This document shows, piece after piece, positions 6,001-8,465 of a stretch of DNA of 8,465 nucleotides. A program made the translations under genes and the position numbers. The DNA comes from an uncultured Verrucomicrobiota bacterium. GTDB lineage: Bacteria > Verrucomicrobiota > Kiritimatiellia > RFP12 > UBA1067. The notes below the pieces were generated by a model, which saw only the letters and a program-made list of their open reading frames with translations, did not search any database and was not told the DNA's origin. The stretch covers positions 1 through 8,465 of the forward strand of contig CAMNLN010000142.1 of NCBI GenBank assembly GCA_946543025.1, read 5' to 3'. Every line of letters starts with the position of its first letter. Within the stretch, counting starts at the first letter, position 1.

Positions 6001-8464
6001 TATGCGTGGATGCGAGTGGAAGCGCCCGCGTGAATGCGACGCCGTTGACGGTCTGCCCCTGCGTCGCATAGGCGTAGACGAGCGTGCCCTCCGTGCTGAA
6101 CTTCGCGCCGGCGGCGTCCATCGGTTCGGACGTCCAGCCGACCGGCATCGGCGGCGGCTCGCCAATCCTGAAGTTGACGGACTTCGCCGCGGACGTCTTG
6201 TTCGCGTCGGTCATGATCGTCACCGCGCAGGAATAGACCCCGTCGGCGAGATCGGCGATGTCGAACGAAGCCGTCGAGGCGCTTTGGCCCTCGAGCGCGG
6301 CCACGTCAGGCGCATTGGTCAGGGAGTAGAAAACCGAATAAGAGGTAGCCGCGACCCCTTCGTTGTCGGTTCCCATCTCTATGCCCGAAAGCGAGATCGT
6401 CGCCGTCGTGCCGTTCGTCGAGACGGAAACCGACCCGATCGACGGCGCAATGACCGGCGCCGGCGGCTCGCCGATCCGGAAGGAGACAGACTTCGCCGCG
6501 GAGGTCTTGTTCTTGTCTGTCGTGATCGTCACCGCGCAGGTGTATTCGCCGTCCGCGAGACCGGAGATCGTGAACTGCGCGGACGCGCCGGTCTGGCCCG
6601 TAAGCGCGGCTACGGACGCCGCGTTGTTGAGCGAGTAGGAGACGGAATAGGAATTTGCGCTCTCACCGGCATCGTCCGTCCCCAGCACGATGCCCGAGAG
6701 AAAAATCGTCGCCGCCGTTTCGTTCGTCGTGGCGGTGACCGAGCCGACCTTGGGCTGGACTACGATCGGCACGCCGCTCTCGCCGAGGTCGCGCACCTGG
6801 ATGGCGTTGACGGCCCAGTTGTTGTCGCCACAGACAGTGATCGTCTTGGTCGCTTCTGTCGCCGTGAAAGTCCCCGTCAGAAGACCGCCGTAGGTCCAAC
6901 CATCGCCCAGGATCTTCATGTAGTTCGCATCACGGTACGATTCCTTGATCCAAACGTGCGCCTTCTCGAAACCCGAATAGTTGCGGTAGCCGGCGATCTG
7001 GACGAGGTAGCTATTCCCGGGCGTGAGGCCCTTGAGCGTCACCGCCTTGCCGTCGCCGCCCGCCGACATCCACCAGCAATGGCCCAGCAGATCGCGAAAC
7101 CCGCCTGATGTTCCACTCGGAGCCGTTGAACCGGACACCTGGCTGAAGGTCCAGGAGATGTTGCCGTTGTCGATGCTGCCGTTTGCGCAGGCGAACGGAA
7201 CCGTATTGACCGTGTAGGTGTTGCCGGCATTTCCGGCGGCATACGCGCAGACGAGCGTTCCGTCCGTCCGAATCTCGCTGCCGTCGGCGGAAAGCGGTTC
7301 TCCGGCCCACGGGTCGGTCATCGTGAAGTCGATCGACGTCACGAGCTCCTTGTTGTCCGCCGTCGTGACGGTCACCTTGCAGGTATGCTCGCCGAGGGCG
7401 ACGTTGGGGATCACGAACGAGTTGCGAGTGAGCGTCTGGTTCGAGAGGGCCAGCGTCTTCGGGCCGTCGTCAAGCTCGTAGGACAGCGAATAGGAGGCGA
7501 CGGGATTCGCGTTTGCGTCCGTTCCTCGGAGGATGCCGCAAACCGTGATGGTCGCCGAACCGGCCCCGTTCGCGTTCGGCGCGGCCATCGCGTATCCGAC
7601 GGACGGCTCCACGACATGCATGGTGCCCACGGGAGTCCCGAGATACGCCAGCATCGCGTTCGTCACCGCCGGAATGAAGACGGGCGTATAGGAGTCGGTA
7701 TGCGGGTGAAGGTAGTGTCCCTTGGCGTCATAGCTGCCGCCGGGGCCTCCGAACATCGCGGCGTTGCAGGAACCGTCCGCATTCAGGTACTTGCTCCGGA
7801 GGTCGACCCAGAAGATGCGCTTGTAGTCGACGAACTGGATGACGTAGTCGTTGATGTCCTCGTTCGTGTTCCGGACGTCGAGTCCGTCATAGTATTTGCT
7901 GTCGAAGCCGTAGGGGAGGATTGGCATCAGGAGCACCTTCGCCTCCGGGTGCCGCGTGCGGATCTCGTTGAGGATGAGCCGCGTCGCCTCGGCGACATCC
8001 TCCGCGCGATCGCAGGGATCCTGATGGTCGATGTGGTTCTGGAAGCCGTTGTTCACGCCGATCATCAGCGTGAAGTACTTGGTCGTGTAGTTGCTGTGCA
8101 ACGCACCGTTCTGGACGCGCCACAGGAGGTTCTGGACGCGGTCGCCGCCGATGCCCATGCAGATCGCACCATCGGAATTCGGGTCAATCTTGAGCTTCGG
8201 TTCCGGATTGGTCATGCCCCAGAATTCGGTTATGGAATCGCCGAGAAGGACGGCATCGAAGCTCTTCCCCTGGCTCTGCGAGATGTCGGCCGCGAGCTTC
8301 TCCTCGGGCGAGGGAACGCTACCACCGGTATGCTGGACCGGCGTGCACGGTGCCGAACTGTGATCCGAGCCCGTGACCTGCGTGTCGATCGGGTCGCCGA
8401 ACGCAACGAGCGAAGCGGCGGCGAGGACTGATGCTGCGACTTTTTTCAATGTGTTTGTTTTCAT
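1..8464 (-). CDS. Giant secreted multidomain protein: SGNH hydrolase, beta-repeat stalk, lamin-tail and CotH kinase domains (3' end missing)
   Basis: One uninterrupted minus-strand frame of at least 2821 codons; no stop lies before the left edge, so the C-terminus is missing. The ATG at 8464-8462 is chosen because a textbook Sec signal peptide follows directly; the next in-frame Met (residue 84) lies inside the hydrolase fold. Domain order by residue: signal peptide 1-23; SGNH hydrolase 68-276; A1 286-382; J1 386-560; A2 570-664; A3 672-767; J2 776-953; A4 962-1056; J3 1075-1255; B1 1262-1352; J4 1363-1530; B2 1538-1628; J5 1639-1806; lamin-tail 1823-2010; CotH-associated beta domain 2012-2165; CotH 2173-2610; lamin-tail-like 2642-2742 and 2756-2821+. 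SGNH hydrolases cleave esters, and CotH proteins are secreted atypical kinases. That this protein sits outside the cell is inferred from the signal peptide and repeats. No transmembrane segment is evident after the signal peptide. The anchor or sorting signal, if any, lies beyond the window. The natural substrate is unknown. Confidence 0.95.
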   Translation of the reverse strand, partial: MKTNTLKKVAASVLAAASLVAFGDPIDTQVTGSDHSSAPCTPVQHTGGSVPSPEEKLAADISQSQGKSFDAVLLGDSITEFWGMTNPEPKLKIDPNSDGAICMGIGGDRVQNLLWRVQNGALHSNYTTKYFTLMIGVNNGFQNHIDHQDPCDRAEDVAEATRLILNEIRTRHPEAKVLLMPILPYGFDSKYYDGLDVRNTNEDINDYVIQFVDYKRIFWVDLRSKYLNADGSCNAAMFGGPGGSYDAKGHYLHPHTDSYTPVFIPAVTNAMLAYLGTPVGTMHVVEPSVGYAMAAPNANGAGSATITVCGILRGTDANANPVASYSLSYELDDGPKTLALSNQTLTRNSFVIPNVALGEHTCKVTVTTADNKELVTSIDFTMTDPWAGEPLSADGSEIRTDGTLVCAYAAGNAGNTYTVNTVPFACANGSIDNGNISWTFSQVSGSTAPSGTSGGFRDLLGHCWWMSAGGDGKAVTLKGLTPGNSYLVQIAGYRNYSGFEKAHVWIKESYRDANYMKILGDGWTYGGLLTGTFTATEATKTITVCGDNNWAVNAIQVRDLGESGVPIVVQPKVGSVTATTNETAATIFLSGIVLGTDDAGESANSYSVSYSLNNAASVAALTGQTGASAQFTISGLADGEYTCAVTITTDKNKTSAAKSVSFRIGEPPAPVIAPSIGSVSVSTNGTTATISLSGIEMGTDNEGVAATSYSVFYSLTNAPDVAALEGQSASTASFDIADLADGVYSCAVTIMTDANKTSAAKSVNFRIGEPPPMPVGWTSEPMDAAGAKFSTEGTLVYAYATQGQTVNGVAFTRALPLASTHSIAFTPEATGFDGSLMNEGVSDSGYGLILGNGWTWTDSSTDTKAVTLTLKDLTPGERYLVQILSHTHWSGSMLVSANGCEAQHVYGSDEASGKYGALMTGTFTASAETQDVEILFSGSNGDRPVNAVQVRNLGEGGGVIVVAPSIGSVSADVSSSNATVSLSGIMLGTDDEGVAATSYAVSYTLNGGAAVAALSNQTGTSASFQISDLADGSYTCEVTITTDKNKTATKSVSFTIATSSQGGGGDEPGPVPEAGWTAGPMASDGSTIHTDGTLLYAYAVQGGTVGGVTFARATDFANAVMVSASPTSAGYVVADFMNEGVSGDFGHMLEGGWYWGGNGAAAGELSFVLTLKGLTAGRTYLLQLVSHRHSNSTLVSANGSTPVHIYGTHDGTNYTYGASIVGVFTASGATADFTVTYSAASSGMRPLNAIQVRELGEGGGGEDPIDPVDPATPVCTLTIPAKTGLQLQSVATNGVAVAAVGGSYSIVSNTQVTVTFAAASGFEITDGNPVVFTLSSDKTFVDADYPTVQATSGGGGGGSVETGWTGGAADAEGTVFRTDGTLLYAYAVQAVTVNGISFAADADLNTADTAVSPDLAQTDGNSGSESVTGDFGTMLKNSWEWANTTSTLTITLKGLTAGKRYLVQVLAHNKWSDSLISAGDVTPMAMRDTNKYGASLVCGFDATGETEDMAIKYSGPAGWRVLNAIQVRDLGEGGGGGEDPIDPVDPATPVCTLTIPAKTGLQLQSVATNGVAVAAVGGSYSIVSNTQVTVTFAAASGFEITDGNPVVFTLSSDKTFVDADYPTVQATSGGGGGDPVETGWTGAAATANGSFFSTDGTLLYAYAVQSVTVNGIAFAADADLNTDNTTVQPNLAQTDGSSGSEGVAGDFGTMLNNSWEWANSTSTLTITLKNLTIGKRYLAQFFAHNQWSDALISAGDLEAMAMRNDNKYGASLVYVFEAIANSESVVIKYSGAAAWRALNAVQVRELEGTSPYVDPEGNMAEGCVLRISEILPKPTDARTLNGMEGMDVNGLESGWVEVENTSDKWADLADYRFIRVNRGKKTDPAGFGNFPSRLVPPHGRAIFYTSERYSNSKDKTVSAFAEGTFDGKPMIFENYGDILVWGDKVNPKKSPYVRLYYAPVSNASNIVSVVDTVVIPSDLPEGWSIIVGDAAEGEGTRRWMCPTPTRGAENTATAGLVRIGPNVGPLYEKAGQAKTTYASEFAAPVPPAVPGEDYSVTLPINGVMNPDGTFTPRAADQIQSIKFVYRKDLDDATLVTNEVNLATKTTDANWGDQYTATIPSSYFPAAGHLMQWKVLITDGEGVEWTSPSFNNKDDGYEWYGTIVEPGELNSATLPTWHMFASGNHLTQMDVDADKQNLSLVPHNARVAIYDSSTSNYYDYVRIDLRGNTSAGFTKKGHGLRFAKSHPMTMTDAVTGEAVEEIRKTSLISEFADPSYMRQMIAFWLWRKMGNLVPFDFPVRCNLNGEFYQLAFNSERFTDELIEDVYGLDKFGYGYKNVGTLRSGSGTTAGGIEKKTPDDEDESNITVLQNELRSKITAAQQVSSSPDGGSTGLDNAALTKFVVQKFDLPAWLNYLASARITQEMDDVWANVCAYYDNPAMLQGARGTGTWMPLGYDFNLSFGQYYRDNGVGGNGLFATNDWFKSHPFYGGSRVRCYSSSSMSTTINYGNDGFEAVWQSAKFRRLYLRRLRTLMDQELKAPGTPESEVPFMAKMREMAGLMRADAASDTARWPNNGTDSNIDVWSSRPASMDAGIDDIWDNYVVPRREHLYVTHSVTNTAKAVGYGSRLNAGIPEAQSPIETLAPNITVDLSGLADGVVVISNGNNEVVDMSGWVLKTAVEWTLPAGTVCDAQDAIYVVADRRAYVAAHSDALTDQVIVGNAPFTDTAILQVFAADGTTQVLMTAPDSGDPDQANLRFHTIYGSTLNGKGDAGEFIVITNVSANVVNLEGVGISCGKAGGDPKCRIVLGDVDLPGFGSLRLDQ
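2..199 (-). other. Lamin-tail-like domain LTD3, residues 2756 to window edge (partial)
   Basis: F-H-T-I-Y-G, G-D-A-G-E-F-I-V-I-T-N-V-S, V-N-L-E-G-V-G-I and L-P-G-F-G-S-L-R-L-D fit the first part of another lamin-tail module (G-E-F-[IV]-x-[LI]-x-N...x-[LV]-x-G). The window ends about 50 residues before the expected end of such a domain, so its length and what follows cannot be seen. Confidence 0.6.
239..541 (-). other. Lamin-tail-like domain LTD2, residues 2642-2742
   Basis: V-V-V-I-S-N, V-V-D-M-S-G-W-V-L, W-T-L-P-A-G-T-V and A-I-Y-V-V-A-D-R-R match the second half of the lamin-tail pattern (E-x-x-N, x-L-S-G-W-x-L, x-x-P-x-G-T-x-L, x-x-V-V-x). The [DE]W-[IV]-E strand is weaker than in LTD1. 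Its place right after CotH fits the LTD-CotH-LTD arrangement known in PVC-group proteins. Confidence 0.6.
635..1948 (-). other. CotH-type protein kinase domain, residues 2173-2610
   Basis: Family landmarks in order: I-D-L-R-G-N-T-S with F-T-K-K (2222-2235, the R-G-N-x-S...K-K nucleotide-binding strand); D-P-S-Y-M-R-Q (2272-2278); L-N-G-E-F-Y (2302-2307) with Glu2314; an acidic, likely loose segment D-D-E-D-E (2357-2361); F-D-L-P-A-W-L-N-Y-L (2405-2414); D-x-x-x-x-N (Asp2424, Asn2429); and M-P-L-G-Y-D-F-N-L-S-F-G (2450-2461). Spore-coat CotH phosphorylates secreted proteins, and relatives occur widely in non-spore-formers and cellulosome components. The usual second acidic residue of the W-D-x-D motif is Asn2457 here. 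The domain call is strong; kinase activity is uncertain. The substrate could be a neighbouring protein or this protein's own Ser/Thr-rich stalk. Confidence 0.85.
1970..2431 (-). other. CotH-associated beta domain, residues 2012-2165
   Basis: The stretch contains V-P-G-E-D-Y-S-V-T-L-P-I, I-Q-S-I-K-F-V-Y-R-K-D, Q-Y-T-A-T-I-P-S-S-Y-F-P-A-A-G, Q-W-K-V-L-I-T-D-G-E-G and Y-E-W-Y-G-T-I-V. This strand pattern (x-V-Y-R, Y-x-A-x-I-P, W-x-V-x-x-x-D, Y-Y-G-T) is typical of an Ig/FN3-like unit between an LTD and a CotH domain in large bacterial surface proteins. It probably packs against the kinase-like module. I know no specific function for it. Confidence 0.6.
2435..2998 (-). other. Lamin-tail-like domain LTD1, residues 1823-2010
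   Basis: The domain opens with C-V-L-R-I-S-E-I-L-P-K-P, then G-W-V-E-V-E-N-T-S followed by A-D-L-A-D-Y, V-P-P-H-G-R-A-I-F-Y-T, and ends with a T-P-T-R-G-A-E-N motif. This matches the lamin-tail pattern (strand, [DE]W-[IV]-E-[LV]-x-N, D-L-x-x-Y/W, P-x-G, closing P-x-x-x-x-x-N). It is longer than the usual 110-150 residues because of an insert around 1918-1985. Bacterial LTDs are Ig-like modules of secreted enzymes and often sit next to CotH domains, as here. A binding or scaffold role is likely. Confidence 0.75.
3047..3550 (-). repeat. Module J5 (NAIQVR-type beta module), residues 1639-1806
   Basis: This is the last J copy, closest to J4: S-T-D-G-T-L-L-Y-A-Y-A-V-Q, T-V-N-G-I-A-F-A-A-D-A-D-L-N, D-F-G-T-M-L-N, S-W-E-W-A-N-S, A-H-N-Q-W-S-D and Y-G-A-S-L-V, ending L-N-A-V-Q-V-R-E-L. 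It lacks the Gly-rich tail linker of the other copies and passes through about 16 residues (Y-V-D-P-E-G-N-M) into the first lamin-tail domain. It marks the end of the repeat stalk. Confidence 0.75.
3573..3844 (-). repeat. 272-bp perfect direct repeat, copy 1 (partner 4401-4672)
   Basis: Every base of 3573-3844 matches 4401-4672 at an offset of 828 bases. The match starts in the Gly-rich linker after the B module and ends at the first silent change in the Asp-Pro linker. A further 17 matching bases follow (3846-3862 with 4674-4690) before the Gly-run lengths differ by one codon. It is an in-frame coding repeat, not a mobile element. Confidence 0.95.
3581..3853 (-). repeat. Module B2 (InlB-B/bacterial-repeat-like), residues 1538-1628
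   Basis: This copy has the same 91 residues as B1, displaced by 276 codons (828 bases). The only DNA difference within the module is a silent Pro codon change (CCT here, CCG in B1). A Gly5 linker and D-P-V-E follow, where B1 has Gly6 and S-V-E. The near-perfect copy suggests recent homogenisation. Confidence 0.85.
3875..4378 (-). repeat. Module J4 (NAIQVR-type beta module), residues 1363-1530
   Basis: The module contains G-W-T-G, T-D-G-T-L-L-Y-A-Y-A-V-Q, T-V-N-G-I-S-F-A-A-D-A-D-L-N, G-D-F-G-T-M-L, S-W-E-W-A-N, L-T-I-T-L-K-G-L-T, A-H-N-K-W-S-D and Y-G-A-S-L-V, and ends L-N-A-I-Q-V-R-D-L-G. It aligns with J5 without gaps; by hand I count about 46 differences in 169 residues. A Gly5 linker precedes B2. 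Confidence 0.75.
4401..4672 (-). repeat. 272-bp perfect direct repeat, copy 2 (partner 3573-3844)
   Basis: This is the partner of the copy at 3573-3844 and encodes the B1 module. It ends on one side in GCC/ACC-type glycine triplets on the minus strand, which are prone to slippage and differ in number between the two copies. Confidence 0.95.
4409..4681 (-). repeat. Module B1 (InlB-B/bacterial-repeat-like), residues 1262-1352
   Basis: The module begins with an Asp-Pro linker (E-D-P-I-D-P-V-D-P) and continues with C-T-L-T-I-P-A, a V-A-T-N-G-V-A-V strand, V-T-V-T-F-A-A-A-S-G-F-E-I-T-D-G-N and V-V-F-T-L-S-S-D-K. The V-T-V-T-F-x-A-x-x-G-F-E pattern resembles divergent InlB B-type bacterial repeats, which are small beta spacers in surface proteins. 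Its protein sequence is identical to B2 over all 91 residues, and the DNA differs at one silent base (4673 against 3845). A Gly6 linker follows. Confidence 0.85.
4700..5242 (-). repeat. Module J3 (NAIQVR-type beta module), residues 1075-1255
   Basis: The module starts G-W-T-A-G-P and contains T-D-G-T-L-L-Y-A-Y-A-V-Q-G-G-T-V, F-M-N-E-G-V-S-G-D-F-G-H-M-L, G-W-Y-W, L-T-L-K-G-L-T-A-G and Y-G-A-S-I-V-G-V-F-T-A, and ends R-P-L-N-A-I-Q-V-R-E-L-G. It combines J2-like features (M-N-E-G-V, S-H-x-H) with J4/J5-like ones (D-F-G-x-M-L, Y-G-A-S), so it looks intermediate between the two groups. It is followed by G-E-G-G-G-G and B1. Confidence 0.75.
5297..5581 (-). repeat. Module A4 (Ig-like), residues 962-1056
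   Basis: The module contains A-P-S-I-G-S-V-S, L-S-G-I-M-L-G-T-D-D-E-G-V-A-A-T-S-Y (shared almost exactly with A3), V-A-A-L-S-N-Q-T, L-A-D-G-S-Y-T-C-E-V and T-D-K-N-K-T. A Ser/Gln/Gly and Pro-rich linker (residues about 1058-1074) separates it from J3. It is the last A module; beyond it B modules take the spacer position. Confidence 0.8.
5606..6139 (-). repeat. Module J2 (NAIQVR-type beta module), residues 776-953
   Basis: The module begins G-W-T-S-E-P and contains E-G-T-L-V-Y-A-Y-A-T, T-V-N-G-V-A-F, M-N-E-G-V-S-D, W-T-W, L-T-L-K-D-L-T-P-G, Y-L-V-Q, S-H-T-H-W and M-T-G-T-F-T-A, and ends R-P-V-N-A-V-Q-V-R-N-L-G. It is a clear paralogue of J3 (shared F/L-M-N-E-G-V-S, V-S-A-N-G and H-V/I-Y-G). 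A short G-E-G-G-G linker follows. Function beyond stalk or adhesion is unknown. Confidence 0.75.
6164..6451 (-). repeat. Module A3 (Ig-like), residues 672-767
   Basis: A close relative of A2: P-S-I-G-S-V, L-S-G-I-E-M-G-T-D, S-Y-S-V-F-Y-S-L, V-A-A-L-E-G-Q, L-A-D-G-V-Y-S-C-A-V and K-T-S-A-A-K-S-V. The following linker, I-G-E-P-P-P-M-P-V, is nearly the same as that after A2, which points to a tandem duplication of module plus linker. It leads into J2. Confidence 0.8.
6473..6757 (-). repeat. Module A2 (Ig-like), residues 570-664
   Basis: The module contains K-V-G-S-V, L-S-G-I-V-L-G-T-D-D, S-Y-S-V-S-Y-S-L-N, V-A-A-L-x-G-Q-T, L-A-D-G-E-Y-T-C-A-V and T-D-K-N-K-T-S-A-A-K-S-V. It is followed by the linker I-G-E-P-P-A-P-V and runs straight into A3 with no J module between, unlike the other A copies. 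Its single Cys (643) has no partner within the module. Confidence 0.8.
6785..7309 (-). repeat. Module J1 (NAIQVR-type beta module), residues 386-560
   Basis: This is the most divergent of five J modules. It retains T-D-G-T-L-V-x-A-Y-A near the start, L-K-G-L-T-P-G-x-S-Y-L-V-Q in the middle, G-L-L-T-G-T-F-T-A, and the terminal V-N-A-I-Q-V-R-D-L-G. It carries four Cys (406, 426, 463, 545), while J2, J4 and J5 have one or none, and it has a longer insert around residues 498-516. Such modules resemble jelly-roll carbohydrate-binding or adhesion domains in large secreted proteins of the PVC group; that role is inferred. Confidence 0.7.
7319..7609 (-). repeat. Module A1 (Ig-like beta module), residues 286-382
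   Basis: This is the first and most divergent of four A modules. It keeps the family pattern: an alternating Thr/Ala/Ile strand, G-[IV]-x-x-G-T-D, S-Y-S-x-S-Y, a central A-L-x-x-Q-T, then a strand with x-x-T-C-x-V-T and a T-x-D-N-K turn. It has an extra Cys (309) besides the shared Cys (362), so an internal disulfide is possible here but not in A2-A4. It links the hydrolase to J1 and probably acts as a spacer. The Ig-like assignment rests on length and strand pattern. Confidence 0.75.
7637..8263 (-). other. SGNH/GDSL hydrolase domain (PAF-acetylhydrolase-like), residues 68-276
   Basis: Block I is L-L-G-D-S-I-T with the nucleophile Ser77. Block II is M-G-I-G-G-D-R (residues 103-109), followed by V-Q-N-L-L-W-R and Q-N-G. 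Block III is M-I-G-V-N-N, with Gly136 and Asn138 as oxyanion-hole candidates. Block V is H-Y-L-H-P with His253. The order and spacing match secreted esterases of the PAF-AH beta/gamma type, many of which remove acetyl groups from carbohydrates or lipids. The usual catalytic Asp three residues before the His is His250 here, so the triad is incomplete as read. Four Cys (40, 102, 151, 233) fall in or near the domain and could form disulfides after export. The fold call is firm. Activity and substrate are not known. Confidence 0.9.
8396..8464 (-). other. Sec signal peptide, residues 1-23
   Basis: A short basic N-region (K2, K7, K8) is followed by a hydrophobic Ala/Val/Leu core at residues 9-22. 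A likely signal peptidase I site lies after A-F-G (residue 23), just before D-P-I-D. There is no lipobox Cys near the cleavage point, so a lipoprotein is unlikely. The start is A/T-rich compared with the rest of the gene, which is common for translation initiation regions. Confidence 0.88.
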
Positions 8465-8465
8465 A

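Noticed and set aside
7319..7609. A boundary between two separate genes after the hydrolase domain
   Set aside because: There is no stop codon, start signal or non-coding gap after residue 276. The reading frame passes straight into A1 and onward.
8441..8465. T-rich run near the right end as a possible terminator on the plus strand
   Set aside because: There is no stem before it, and on the minus strand it simply encodes the Lys- and Asn-containing start of the signal peptide.

Overview
The whole 8465-base window is one gene on the minus strand. It starts with an ATG at 8464-8462 and reads without a stop or frameshift for 2821 codons, until it runs off the left edge with its C-terminus missing. 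I translated this frame line by line. There is no intergenic stretch, RNA gene, CRISPR array or insertion sequence. Only one base lies upstream of the ATG, so no promoter or ribosome binding site can be seen.

The product is a very large secreted mosaic protein. From N- to C-terminus it has: a Sec signal peptide; an SGNH/GDSL hydrolase of the platelet-activating-factor-acetylhydrolase type; a long beta-rich repeat region built from three modules; a lamin-tail-like domain (LTD); a CotH-associated beta domain; a CotH-type kinase domain; and two more lamin-tail-like stretches, the last cut by the window edge. The three modules are A (Ig-like, about 95 residues, 4 copies), J (about 170-180 residues, 5 copies, each ending in a N-A-[IV]-Q-V-R signature) and B (91 residues, 2 copies). 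Their order is A1-J1-A2-A3-J2-A4-J3-B1-J4-B2-J5. They are joined by Gly-rich, Pro-rich or Asp-Pro linkers.

The DNA is GC-rich and strongly avoids the codons TTA, CTA and TCA. Giant secreted proteins that combine CotH and lamin-tail domains with J-like modules suggest a Gram-negative bacterium of the PVC group, such as Kiritimatiellota, Verrucomicrobiota or Lentisphaerota, perhaps from a gut or another polymer-rich habitat. This placement is inference from protein style, not from a marker gene.

Three things stand out. The hydrolase has His where the family has its catalytic Asp (H-Y-L-H instead of D-Y/F-L-H). The two B modules differ by one silent base, while the J modules beside them differ at about a quarter of residues. 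The CotH domain has D-F-N where D-x-D is usual. A plausible reading is a surface or secreted protein that displays an esterase-like head and a kinase-like module at opposite ends of a long adhesive stalk. Its substrates cannot be told from sequence.
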